64,000 nt of DNA, taken from CAVOKN01 sp963696505 (lineage in GTDB: Bacteria > Pseudomonadota > Gammaproteobacteria > Burkholderiales > Rhodocyclaceae). The stretch spans positions 62,001-126,000 of the forward strand of contig CAVOKN010000021.1 in NCBI GenBank assembly GCA_963696505.1. The letters run 5' to 3'. The notes beneath the pieces were generated by a model, which searched no databases, had not been told where the DNA came from, and saw only the letters and a list, made by a program, of their open reading frames with translations. Positions 52,948 through 62,158 of the stretch are shown in pieces (the first letter of the stretch is position 1; every line of letters starts with the position of its first letter). Position numbers and translations under genes: made by a program.

Positions 52948-55122
52948 ATGAGCATCGATGCCGTGCGCATGGATCGCCGCAGCTTCCTGGTCCGCAGTGC
53001 CGCCTTGGGCGGCGGTCTCGCGATCGGCCTGCGCCTGCCGCTGGATGCGGACGCGGGCCAGACGGCCGCCGGGACGCCGGAAGTCAATGCCTGGGTCGTG
53101 GTGCAGCCCGACGACACCGTGGTGGTGCGCATCGCGCGCTCGGAGATGGGCCAGGGCACGCTGACCGGGCTGGCGCAACTGGTGGCCGAGGAACTGGAGT
53201 GCGACTGGTCCAGGGTGACCACCGAATTCCCGACCCCCGGCCAGAACGTGGCGCGCAACCGCGTGTGGCGCGACTTCGCCACCGGCGGCAGCCGCGGCAT
53301 ACGCAATTCCCAGGACTACGTGCGCCAGGGTGGCGCCGCGGCGCGGGTGATGCTGGTGCAGGCGGCGGCAAACGAATGGAAGGTGCCGGCCGCCGAGTGC
53401 AGCGCCGCGAACAGCGTCATCACCCACGCCCCCTCGGGGCGCAAGACCACTTACGGCAAGGTGGCGGCGGCGGCGGCGAAGCTGGAACTGCCCAAGGACG
53501 TGCCGCTCAAGGACCCCAAGGCGTGGAAACTCATCGGCAAGTCGGTGAAGCGCCTCGACACGGCGGACAAGGTTACCGGCAAGCAGGTCTATGGCACCGA
53601 CATCAAGCTGCCGGGCATGCTCAACGCCGCAATCAAGGACTGCCCGGTGTTCGGCGGCAAGCTCAAGGGCTTCGACGCCGCCAGGGCGGAGAAGATGCCT
53701 GGCGTGAAGAAGATAGTCAGGGTCGGCGACTCGGCGCTCGCCGTGGTGGCGGACACCTGGTGGCACGCCAAGACCGCGCTCGATGCCATTGCAGTGGAAT
53801 GGGATGGCGGCGATAACGCCAAGGTTTCCAGCGCCTCCATCGCCGCGGTGCTGAAGGCCGGCCTGGAGGGTGGCGAAGCCTTCGTGCACAACCAGAAGGG
53901 CGACGCCAAAGCGGCCATCGCCAAGGCGGCGAAGAAGCTGGAGGCCGTGTACGAGTACCCGTTCCAGAACCACGCCACCATGGAACCGATGAACGCGACG
54001 GCGCTGTACACGCCGGAGCGCTGCGAGGTGTGGTGTCCGACCCAGAACGGCGAGGCGGCGCTCGCCGCCACCGCCGAGGCCTCGGGGCTGCCGGTGGCGC
54101 AATGCGAGGTGTACAAGACCCTGCTCGGCGGCGGCTTCGGGCGCCGCGGCTTCACCGACTACGTGCGCCAGGCGGTGGCGATCGCCAAGCAGATGCCGGG
54201 CACGCCGGTAAAGCTGATGTGGTCGCGCGAAGAGGACATGCTGCACGGCAAGTACCATCCCGTCATGCAGGCGCGCCTCACCGCCGGGCTCGATGCCAAG
54301 GGCAAGCTCGCGGGCCTGCACATCCGGCTGTCCGGCCAGTCGATCCTGGCCTCGGCGCGACCGGAGGCGCTGGACAAGGGCAAGGACCCGATCGTCTTCC
54401 AGGGCTACTCGCCCAGCGGCGAGCATTCGCTGGAATACACCGTCCCCGACCTGCTGATCGAGCATGCCATGCGCAACACCCACGTGCCGCCGGGCTTCTG
54501 GCGCGGGGTGAACGTCAACCAGAACGCGATCTTCCTCGAATGCTTCATGGACGAACTGGCGGAGGCCGCCGGGCAGGACGCGCTGGAATTCCGGCGCAGG
54601 CTGATGGCCGACCATCCCAAGGCGCTGGCGGTGCTGAATGCGGCGGCGGACAAGGGCGGCTGGGGCAAGCCGGCGCCCCCCGGCGTGTTCCGCGGCCTGT
54701 CGCACTTCCGTGCTTTCGGCAGCTACGTCGCGGCCTGCGCCGAGGTCTCGGTGAGCGGCAACAAGGTCAAGGTGCATCGCATCGTCGGCGCCAGCGACAT
54801 GGGCCATGCGGTGAACCCGGCGCAGATCGAGCGCCAGATCGCCGGCTCCTTCGTTTTCGGCCTGTCGGCGCTGTTCATGCAGGAATGCACCGTCAAGGAC
54901 GGCCGCATGGAGCAGACCAACTTCGACACCTACGACTCGATGCGCATCGCCCAGATGCCGAAGGTCGAGTCCATCGTCATGCCCTCCGGCGGTTTCTGGG
55001 GCGGAGTCGGGGAGCCGACGATCTGCGTGGCGGCGCCGGCGGTGCTCAACGCCATGTACCGCGCCACCGGCAAGCGCCTGCGCTCCTTCCCGCTGAACAA
55101 GCACGGCTTCGTGCTGGTGTGA
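52948..55122 (+). CDS. Molybdopterin-binding subunit, IorB-like aldehyde/isoquinoline oxidoreductase
   Basis: 724 residues with a twin-arginine signal (MDRRSFLVRSAALGGGLAIGL), GGGFGRRGFTDYVRQAVAIA, and the molybdopterin C-terminal region VGEPTICVAAPAVLNAMY with the catalytic Glu of GVGEPT. GAGGAG precedes the ATG. With the 2Fe-2S subunit it forms a two-subunit periplasmic hydroxylase, probably feeding a c-type cytochrome. The substrate (N-heterocycle or aldehyde) cannot be read from the sequence. Confidence 0.94.
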   Translation: MSIDAVRMDRRSFLVRSAALGGGLAIGLRLPLDADAGQTAAGTPEVNAWVVVQPDDTVVVRIARSEMGQGTLTGLAQLVAEELECDWSRVTTEFPTPGQNVARNRVWRDFATGGSRGIRNSQDYVRQGGAAARVMLVQAAANEWKVPAAECSAANSVITHAPSGRKTTYGKVAAAAAKLELPKDVPLKDPKAWKLIGKSVKRLDTADKVTGKQVYGTDIKLPGMLNAAIKDCPVFGGKLKGFDAARAEKMPGVKKIVRVGDSALAVVADTWWHAKTALDAIAVEWDGGDNAKVSSASIAAVLKAGLEGGEAFVHNQKGDAKAAIAKAAKKLEAVYEYPFQNHATMEPMNATALYTPERCEVWCPTQNGEAALAATAEASGLPVAQCEVYKTLLGGGFGRRGFTDYVRQAVAIAKQMPGTPVKLMWSREEDMLHGKYHPVMQARLTAGLDAKGKLAGLHIRLSGQSILASARPEALDKGKDPIVFQGYSPSGEHSLEYTVPDLLIEHAMRNTHVPPGFWRGVNVNQNAIFLECFMDELAEAAGQDALEFRRRLMADHPKALAVLNAAADKGGWGKPAPPGVFRGLSHFRAFGSYVAACAEVSVSGNKVKVHRIVGASDMGHAVNPAQIERQIAGSFVFGLSALFMQECTVKDGRMEQTNFDTYDSMRIAQMPKVESIVMPSGGFWGGVGEPTICVAAPAVLNAMYRATGKRLRSFPLNKHGFVLV

Positions 55123-55127
55123 GGGGC

Positions 55128-55559
55128 ATGCGCGGCGGATCGGGCCGGCGCCGGCTGGCGCCGGCCTGTCTGCTGGCGGTGGGCGCGGCAAGCGCCGCAG
55201 CGGTGCATGGCGCAATGCCGGATTCATCGGCCATGCCGGCCGGCGATGCCGCCCGCGGCCGCGCCATCGTGGTGGATCGCCAGGTCGGCATGTGCCTGCT
55301 GTGCCACAGCGGCCCTTTCCCCGAAGAGCGCTTCCAGGGCGACCTGGCACCGGACCTTTCGGGGGCGGGCGCACGCTGGACGGCGGCGCAACTTCGCCTG
55401 CGGCTGGTGGAACCGACACGCTTCAACCCGGCGACGATCATGCCCTCGTATGCCCGCACCGAGGACCTGCGGCGCGTCGTGCCGGAACTGCGCGGCAGGC
55501 CGCTGCTTACGCCGCAGCAGATCGAGGACGTGATCGCCTTCCTCGGGACGCTGCGATGA
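55128..55559 (+). CDS. soxX: Sulfur-oxidation cytochrome c SoxX
   Basis: 143 residues. Signal region RRRLAPACLLAVGAASAAA, haem site MCLLCHSGPFPEERFQG, distal Met in ATIMPSYAR, and the C-terminal QQIEDVIAFLGTLR typical of SoxX. It partners SoxA. The stop overlaps the soxY start (ATGA). Confidence 0.92.
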   Translation: MRGGSGRRRLAPACLLAVGAASAAAVHGAMPDSSAMPAGDAARGRAIVVDRQVGMCLLCHSGPFPEERFQGDLAPDLSGAGARWTAAQLRLRLVEPTRFNPATIMPSYARTEDLRRVVPELRGRPLLTPQQIEDVIAFLGTLR

Positions 55560-56002
55560 GGCGGCGCGAATTTCTCGCGACCGGTGCGGTGCTCGCTGCG
55601 GGCCTCACGGGGGAGGCGCAGGCCGAATCCACGCCCGAGCAGGTGCAGCAGGCGATTCGCAAGCTGGTGGGCGACGCCCCGGTGCGACCGGGAAGAGTCA
55701 GACTGGAGCTGCCGCCGCTGGTGGAGAACGGTAACGTGGTGCCGCTCACGGTGAGCGTGGACAGCCCGATGACGCCGACCGACCGGGTGCGGGCGATCCA
55801 CATCTTCGCGTACAAGAACCCCCAGCCCTTCGTCGCCGCTTTGCGCTTCGGCCCCTGCGCCGGGCGCGCGGCGGCGTCCACCCGCGTGCGCCTGGCGGAC
55901 TCGCAGACGGTGGTGGCGATCTGCGAGATGAGCGACGGCTCCTTCTGGTCCGGCAGCGCCGAAGCGGTGGTGACGGTATCGGCTTGCACGGAGGGACTCT
56001 AG
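55556..56002 (+). CDS. soxY: Thiosulfate carrier subunit SoxY, variant C-terminus
   Basis: 148 residues. Twin-arginine signal RRREFLATGAVLAAGL, then GRVRLELPPLVENGNVVPLTVSVDSPMT, the SoxY signature. The expected swinging-arm GGCGG end is replaced by VSACTEGL; one Cys is present but followed by four residues instead of two. It could still bind sulfur but with changed geometry. soxZ follows directly. Confidence 0.9.
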   Translation: MRRREFLATGAVLAAGLTGEAQAESTPEQVQQAIRKLVGDAPVRPGRVRLELPPLVENGNVVPLTVSVDSPMTPTDRVRAIHIFAYKNPQPFVAALRFGPCAGRAAASTRVRLADSQTVVAICEMSDGSFWSGSAEAVVTVSACTEGL

Positions 56003-56004
56003 TC

Positions 56005-56325
56005 GTGACGTCGGCCATGGTGAAGGTGCCGCAGCGCGCCAAGCGCGGCGAGATCATCGAGATCAAGGCACTGGTTTCCCATGTCATGGAGACCGGCTAC
56101 CGCCGCACCCAGGAAGGCGCAACCATCCCGCGCGACATCCTGCGGCTCTTCGTCTGCACCTACAACGGTTGCGAGGTGTTCCGCGCCGAGATTCATCCCG
56201 GCATTGCCGCCAACCCCTACTTCGCCTTCACCGCGGTGGCCAGCGAATCCGGCGCCTTCGACTTCCAGTGGAGCGGCGACAATGGCTTTTCCGCGAGGGA
56301 GTCGGCGCGCATCACGGTCGAATAG
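56005..56325 (+). CDS. soxZ: Thiosulfate oxidation chaperone SoxZ
   Basis: 106 residues from GTG 56005, with GGAGGG about 12 bases upstream; ATG 56017 is an alternative. MVKVPQRAKRGEIIEIKALVSHVMETGYRR and FEWS-type end (FDFQWSGDNGFSARESARITVE) are typical. It forms the SoxYZ heterodimer. The stop overlaps the soxA start by one base. Confidence 0.93.
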   Translation: MTSAMVKVPQRAKRGEIIEIKALVSHVMETGYRRTQEGATIPRDILRLFVCTYNGCEVFRAEIHPGIAANPYFAFTAVASESGAFDFQWSGDNGFSARESARITVE

Positions 56326-57089
56326 TGCGGCTCGCGCTCCTGCTTCTGCTGCCGGCGGTGCCGGCCCTGGCCGCCGGCATCGCGCCTGATGAACGCCGGT
56401 CCGGTTACGAATTCATGGGCGCAGCCACCCGCGCCATGCAGGACGACGACGACGCCAACCCCGGGATGCTGTGGGTGCTGGAGGGCCAGACACTGTGGCA
56501 GCGCCCGGACGGCGAGGCAGCGAAGGCGTGCAGCGACTGCCACGGCGATGCCCGCCACAACATGAAAGGCGTGGCGGCGCGGCATCCCGCCTTCGACGCC
56601 GCGACGGGCCGTCCCGTCAACCTGACGCAGCGCATCGGCGCCTGCAGAGTCAGCCGCCAGAAGGCGCCTGCCCTGCCCTTCGAGAGCCGCGAACTGCTCG
56701 CCCTGAGCGCTTATGTCGCCCACCAGTCCCGCGGCCAGCCCATAGGCATCGCCGACGAGGACAGGCTGCGGCCCTTCATCTCGGCAGGGCGGGATCTCTA
56801 CACGCGCCGCCAGGGCCAGCTCGACATCGCCTGCAGCCAGTGCCACGACGAGCGCTGGGGCCGCCGCCTGGGCGGCAACCCGATCTCCCAGGGGCAACCC
56901 ACCGGCTATCCGGTCTATCGCCTCGAGTGGCAGGGGCTGGCCTCGCTGCAGCGGCGAATGCGCGCCTGCATGTCCAGCCTGCGGACGCAGCCTTACGATT
57001 ACGGGGCGGAGGAACTGGTGAACCTGGAGCTTTACCTGATGTGGCGCGCACAGGGTATGACCATGGAAACCCCCGGGGTGCGGCCGTGA
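56325..57089 (+). CDS. soxA: Diheme cytochrome SoxA
   Basis: 254 residues from GTG 56325, directly at the soxZ stop. Signal RLALLLLLPAVPALAA, haem site one AKACSDCHGDARHNMKG, haem site two IACSQCHDERWG, and the conserved Cys of RMRACMSSLRTQPYDYGAEELVNLELYLMW. SoxXA attaches thiosulfate to the SoxY cysteine. The two-haem form is present. Confidence 0.94.
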   Translation: MRLALLLLLPAVPALAAGIAPDERRSGYEFMGAATRAMQDDDDANPGMLWVLEGQTLWQRPDGEAAKACSDCHGDARHNMKGVAARHPAFDAATGRPVNLTQRIGACRVSRQKAPALPFESRELLALSAYVAHQSRGQPIGIADEDRLRPFISAGRDLYTRRQGQLDIACSQCHDERWGRRLGGNPISQGQPTGYPVYRLEWQGLASLQRRMRACMSSLRTQPYDYGAEELVNLELYLMWRAQGMTMETPGVRP

Positions 57090-58087
57090 GCGTCGCAGCG
57101 GCTCACCCCTCGGGGCGTTTTCTGCTGGCGCGGGCAGTCGGCGTCGTACTGGCCACCACCCTGCTGTTCGGCGCCGACGTCAGTCGCGGCGGTGCGCCAG
57201 CCGTGCCGCTCACCCTGGCCACCGCCACCACCGGCGGCGGCTTCGAAGCCTACGGCCGGGCCTTCGCGGAGATCGTCAACGCGGCGGATCCCGGCCTCGC
57301 GGTAATGGTGAAGCCGAGTGCGGGCAGCATCGAAAACCTTGCCCTGCTGCGTGCCCGCAAGGTCGATCTCGCCCTGGTCACTGGCGAAGTGGCACAGGAG
57401 GCCCTTGCCGCGCAGGGCGATGGGGCGGAGGGGCTGCGCGTGCTCTCCGTGATGTACGCCGCCCCCGGGCTGTTTGCGGTGCGGGCGGATTCGCCCTACC
57501 GCCGCATCGAGGACTTGAAGGGCAGGCCGGTGGTGTTCGGCGCCCGCGGCTCCGGTCTGGTGGTGCTGGCGCGCCAGGTACTCGACGCGCTGGGCCTGGA
57601 CTTGGAACGGGACTTTGAGGCCATCCTGCTGGATCGGGCCGAGGATGGCCCGGCGATGGTGCTCGATGGCCGGGCAGAGGCGCTGTGGGGCGGCGGCGGC
57701 GGCTGGCCGCCGTTCGTCGCCCTGGCCGCCAGCGGAGCGCGGTTCCTCGCGCCCGATGACGATGGGGTGCGACGAATCGTCGGCCGCCACCCCTTTCTCA
57801 AGCCGATGACTTTGCCGGCAGGCGCCTATGCGGGCCAGAACGCGCCGATCCGCTCGGTCGGCTCCTGGAGTCTGATCCTGGTGCGCCCCGGTCTGGCGGA
57901 GGACATCGGCTACCGCCTGGCTCGGGCGCTTCATCGCAGCGAGGACGCCCTCGCCCGGCGCCTGCCTCGCGCCGCCGAGACCACCGCCGCAAACACCCTG
58001 GCGGCGGTGCCGTCGCTGCATCTGCATTCCGGGGTGCGACGCCACCTTGCCGAACGCGACCTGCCCGGCGCAGCACATCGGCCGTGA
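57086..58087 (+). CDS. TAXI-family TRAP transporter solute receptor
   Basis: 333 residues from GTG 57086, overlapping soxA (GTGA). Signal GRFLLARAVGVVLATTLLF, then VPLTLATATTGGGFEAYGRAFAEIVN and VKPSAGSIENLALLRARKVDLALVTGEV, the TAXI type periplasmic-binding fold. No TRAP permease is next to it, so it may serve another transporter or act in sensing. Coupled to the sox genes. Confidence 0.85.
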   Translation: MSVAAAHPSGRFLLARAVGVVLATTLLFGADVSRGGAPAVPLTLATATTGGGFEAYGRAFAEIVNAADPGLAVMVKPSAGSIENLALLRARKVDLALVTGEVAQEALAAQGDGAEGLRVLSVMYAAPGLFAVRADSPYRRIEDLKGRPVVFGARGSGLVVLARQVLDALGLDLERDFEAILLDRAEDGPAMVLDGRAEALWGGGGGWPPFVALAASGARFLAPDDDGVRRIVGRHPFLKPMTLPAGAYAGQNAPIRSVGSWSLILVRPGLAEDIGYRLARALHRSEDALARRLPRAAETTAANTLAAVPSLHLHSGVRRHLAERDLPGAAHRP

Positions 58088-58214
58088 TGCTATCCGCATT
58101 TTCCAGAGCGCAACCGGCGAACCGAACGACGCCGAATAGCGACCCATGCACCAACTCACATTGCCCATCTGATCCCAATCCTCCCGAATCCGAAGCACTC
58201 GTATCGACCAACAG

Positions 58215-59108
58215 ATGAGCGACTGGCGCCAAGGTTCCCGCAGCAGGCGCGACGGCGTGACCATACCGACCATCTGGGTGGCGGTCGCGCTGTCGCTGCT
58301 TCTGCACATCGTCGTGCTGTGGCGCTGGCTCCCGCAAATGCACCTCCTTGCGCCGGGCGAACCAGAACGCGGCCAACCGGGCGCTGCTGCGCTGGCGGTG
58401 CAACTGGTACCTCAAGCCCGCATACCTACGAGGGCCCCGCCGGTGTCACCGTCCACGCCGCCACTGCAGGCACGGCCATCACCCATACCCCGAGCACGCG
58501 CGCCAACAGCGGCGGCGCGCCCGCTCCCCACACCACCGGTCATCGCGCGCCAGGGGCCGGCAAGCGACACCGCCCCGTCGGCGCCGACAGCGCCATCCAC
58601 GGCCGCGCCTGCTGTTGACGATCTGGCGTCCTACGTTGAGGCGAATCGCCGCGCCCGCGGGCAGTCGGCGCCCGCCGCGTCTGCCGGCAGCGAGTCGGAC
58701 ATGGCAGTGGTCGAGGATGACAAAGCGCGCACAAACCGCATCGTCGCCGGCAATCTCGGCCTGGGGCGCACGCCGACCTTCGGAGACGATCCGTCACACG
58801 GCGGCGGGATCTTCCAGATCAAGCGCATCGGCTATAGCGATGCCGAGTTCATGTTCTTCGGGTGGAACAAGGATATCCGCCACAACACGAACCAGCTTGT
58901 CGAGGTACGCAAAGGCGACGCCAGCGACATTCGTATCGCGGTGGTCCGCAAGATGATCGCGATCATTCGCGAGCATGCATCCGGGGACTTCCTCTGGGAA
59001 TCGCAGCGCCTGGGCCGCCAGATCACACTGTCCGCTCGTCCCGCAGACAACGCGGGGCTCGAAGAGGTCTTGATGAAGGAATTCTTCGCTTCAGCACGCC
59101 CACAGTAG
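58215..59108 (+). CDS. Membrane-anchored Pro-rich periplasmic protein
   Basis: 297 residues. One N-terminal helix (TIPTIWVAVALSLLLHIVVLW), then a Pro/Ala-rich stretch (about 65-140), then a folded domain with GGGIFQIKRIGYSDAEFMFFGWNKDIRHN and an (R)IAVVRKMIAIIREH segment. The layout resembles TonB-like spanning proteins, but no YP-type TonB motif is seen. Function unknown. Confidence 0.65.
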   Translation: MSDWRQGSRSRRDGVTIPTIWVAVALSLLLHIVVLWRWLPQMHLLAPGEPERGQPGAAALAVQLVPQARIPTRAPPVSPSTPPLQARPSPIPRARAPTAAARPLPTPPVIARQGPASDTAPSAPTAPSTAAPAVDDLASYVEANRRARGQSAPAASAGSESDMAVVEDDKARTNRIVAGNLGLGRTPTFGDDPSHGGGIFQIKRIGYSDAEFMFFGWNKDIRHNTNQLVEVRKGDASDIRIAVVRKMIAIIREHASGDFLWESQRLGRQITLSARPADNAGLEEVLMKEFFASARPQ

Positions 59109-59283
59109 TGAGGCCCAATCCGCGTGACTTGCAAGAAAGGGCGCCACACAGTCGTGCGCAGACAAACGCAATTCCTATCGTTCATTTGGGCAACGGGCTG
59201 GCGGTCGTCCGTCCGCCAATAGCAGTCACGCGAAGATCTTCTCGATCTTCCTGGCCGGCTGAGACCCTTCTAGACCTGTCCCA

Positions 59284-61506
59284 TTAGCGTACGCCGGAAC
59301 GAACGTCGTCCAGCTCCTGCTTTTGACTGGGGATCAACGGGGAACCCGGCTTGCCACGGGCCGCGAATCGCGCGCTCGTCTTGCGCAGACCCACTTCGTC
59401 GCTAAGTATGTGAACGGCTTCGTTCAGCAACACGTCCTTGTCATTCTTCCGGGCAGTTTCAGCCGCCAGTTCGCTGGCGAGATTGCGTTCGTCCGCCTGC
59501 AGGCCGTCGTCCTGGAGCGCACTGAGCTTGCCCGGCGCTGGCTCCATGCCGACAACCCGATCAGGGGTGGGGTTTGCGGCATTTCGCTGTGCTTCCCGGG
59601 CCTTCAGCCGAGCCTCCTGGGCATCCCGTTCCTTGCGTCGCTCGGCCTCGTTCAATGAAACAAGATTCTTCTTGCGTTGAGCATTGACTTCGGCGATGTC
59701 TTCCTGCAGGTACTGAAACTCCCTGTCCTTCTGCACGCGGGCCTCGTGGCGTGTCTGCAGGATGGGCCGCAGATATTCCAGGTCGCCGATCGGCGCATAG
59801 GCTGCGGCCTTGACCTGCACCCAGGGCAGTGCGTTGTCGAAGCTGGATTCGCCAAAGTTCTCCGTATCGGAAGCCGTCGGAAAGACGATGTCCGGCTTCA
59901 CGCCGTGCAACTGAGTGGTGCCGCCGTTGATGCGGAAGAACTGGGCAATGGTCAATTTCAGTTCGCCCAATTTCTGGCCGCTGCCCTTCGCGACCTGATC
60001 GAGATCGACCATGGTTTGCACCGTGCCCTTGCCGAAACTGGGTTCGCCGATCACCAGTCCGCGGCCGTAGTCTTGAATCGCAGCGGCGAAGATCTCCGAC
60101 GCGGATGCCGATCCCCGGTTGATCAGGACGCCGAGGGGGCCGTCCCAGGCGACGCCGGCCTTGGCGTCGCTTTCTACGACGACGTTACCCCGGGCATCGC
60201 GCTGCTGCACCACGGGCCCCTTGTCGATGAACAAGCCGGTGAGTTCGATCGCTTCCACCAACGAGCCGCCACCGTTGTTGCGCAAGTCGATCAGTAGGCT
60301 ATCGACCTTCTCCTTTTTCAGCTCGTCCAGAAGGCGCGCCACGTCGCGGGTCGCGCTCTTGAAATCCGCGGCGCCGCGCGTACGGGCGTCGAAGTCCTGA
60401 TAGAAGGTCGGAAGGGCGATCACGCCGATGCGACGTGTCGTCTGCCCGTCGATCACGGAGAGGATAGATTTCTTGGCGGCCTGCTCTTCAAGAGTGATCT
60501 TCTTGCGAATGAGGGAAACGGACTTATGTTTGCCGTCCGGGCCGGCATCCGCGGGGAGAATGTCGAGTTGGACGACCGAGTCCGCGGCGCCGCGAATCAG
60601 CGCAACCACGTCGTCCAGACGCCAGCCCACGACGTCCGTCATGACGCCGCTTTCGCCCTGGGCGACGCCGAGGATGCGATCCCCGACTCTCAGTTGTCGC
60701 GACAGGATCGCCGGGCCGCCCGGCACAAGCTCCCGAATCGTGGTGTAGTCGTCCCTCTCTGTCAGCACCGCTCCGATTCCCACCAGGGAGAGTTTCATGG
60801 ATATGTCGAAGTCTCCCGCCGCCCGCGGCCCCATGTAGTTGGTGTGGGGCTCGATGGTCATGGTGTAGGCGTTCATGAATGTCTGAAAGGCGTCTTCGCT
60901 CTTGAGGCGGCTGGTCCGCTTCAGAGCGTTGGCATAGCGCTTGTCGAGAGTCTCGACGATTTGCCTGTCGTCCTTGCCCGCAAGTTTCAGCCGCAGCCAG
61001 TCGTGCTTCACCCGCTTGCGCCACACCTCGAGTATTTCCGCGTCAGACCTGGGCCATGCCTCTTTGTCGCGCACGTATTGGTAGTCTTCGTTCTGGCCGA
61101 AATCAAACCCCTCTTTGAGCAAGGCGCGGGCGTAAGCAAAACGCTCGGACACCCGCCGCGCGTAGAGATTGAAGATGGCGAAGGGAACGGTGAGTTCCTC
61201 CATGCGGATGGCGTCATCGAGCTTGGTGCGCACGCCAGCCCACCGGTCGATATCGGTCTGAACAAAGAACAGCTTCTCGGGATCAAGCGACTTCAAGTAA
61301 CGCTCGAATATTCGCTCCGACAGGGCGTCGTCGAGCGGCATCGATCGGTAGTGGTGACGGGTCAGCAGTTCGGCTGCCAGGTTTGCCGCCTGAGACTGTT
61401 GCCGCATGGGCTTCAACTCCGCGGGATGCGACACTCCCGCGTCGAGCGTCGCAGCTTGCGCCGCCGTTGCCAGCGCAAAAACGATCCACAGCAGACTCTT
61501 GATCAC
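59284..61506 (-). CDS. prc: C-terminal processing protease Prc/Tsp
   Basis: 740 residues from GTG 61506 (GGAG eight bases upstream). Signal (IKSLLWIVFALATAAQA), N-terminal DUF3340-like domain, PDZ region (LVGIGAVLTERDDYTTIRELVPGGPAILS), and protease core with Ser468 in GSASASE and Lys493 in SFGKGTVQ, spaced as in E. coli Tsp. It degrades periplasmic proteins with apolar C-termini. Confidence 0.94.
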   Translation of the reverse strand: MIKSLLWIVFALATAAQAATLDAGVSHPAELKPMRQQSQAANLAAELLTRHHYRSMPLDDALSERIFERYLKSLDPEKLFFVQTDIDRWAGVRTKLDDAIRMEELTVPFAIFNLYARRVSERFAYARALLKEGFDFGQNEDYQYVRDKEAWPRSDAEILEVWRKRVKHDWLRLKLAGKDDRQIVETLDKRYANALKRTSRLKSEDAFQTFMNAYTMTIEPHTNYMGPRAAGDFDISMKLSLVGIGAVLTERDDYTTIRELVPGGPAILSRQLRVGDRILGVAQGESGVMTDVVGWRLDDVVALIRGAADSVVQLDILPADAGPDGKHKSVSLIRKKITLEEQAAKKSILSVIDGQTTRRIGVIALPTFYQDFDARTRGAADFKSATRDVARLLDELKKEKVDSLLIDLRNNGGGSLVEAIELTGLFIDKGPVVQQRDARGNVVVESDAKAGVAWDGPLGVLINRGSASASEIFAAAIQDYGRGLVIGEPSFGKGTVQTMVDLDQVAKGSGQKLGELKLTIAQFFRINGGTTQLHGVKPDIVFPTASDTENFGESSFDNALPWVQVKAAAYAPIGDLEYLRPILQTRHEARVQKDREFQYLQEDIAEVNAQRKKNLVSLNEAERRKERDAQEARLKAREAQRNAANPTPDRVVGMEPAPGKLSALQDDGLQADERNLASELAAETARKNDKDVLLNEAVHILSDEVGLRKTSARFAARGKPGSPLIPSQKQELDDVRSGVR

Positions 61507-62158
61507 GGGTAATCTCCAATTTGTGGGGGGGGGCTGGCAAGGCAGCAACGCGTCGCGCCCTGCTCATGCGATGTCGTGGCGATGTCGTCTGTCCAAGTCC
61601 TGGCGGCCTGAGTAGGAATGATACCTGCCCGGGATCGCGCCAGGATGACGCAACAACGAAACCCGGGTGTGCAGGAGCAAGCCCGCCCTGACGGCCAGTG
61701 CAAAGCACCGGCCGGAGTGCCATCGCGTCCGACGCCTGTAAGGACGGGTTGCCTGGACTGGATGTGCTTGAGTGAAACTTCTCAACGATCTCACATTGCG
61801 TTGGCGCGAATCGGCTTTGGACCCATGTGGCGGCATTTCGTTGCCTCAAGAGTCAGCTTCGTTACCATTCCGTCAGCGCGGCGCTATGAGCCGAGGTTTG
61901 CGACCCAGCCTCCTTTGGGTCGAAGTGCATCCTCGACGCCACCCTGTGGCAGCGCCCTCACGGCGGGCGCCGGGTCGTTTCACGACCGCGCAGAATCGCT
62001 TGAGCAAGATGCGCCTGCAACGCCGAAGCTACTCTGTCCCGGAGAGAACCTCGCAGGCGCCCCGATGTTCGGAGCTGTGATTTCTCGCCCGACGGTGCGA
62101 CGGCAGCGACAATCGGCGCCAGCACAATCATCATCGTCAACAAATGAAAGGAACCGAC
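61507..62158. other. Gene-free stretch between prc and the catalase-like gene
   Basis: Only weak frames without signals. It holds the divergent promoter region of prc and the catalase-like gene. No clear operator or hairpin found. Confidence 0.5.

Noticed and set aside
52777..55419. 880-codon minus-strand frame opposite the molybdopterin subunit
   Set aside because: Antisense shadow with biased composition; no domain recognisable.
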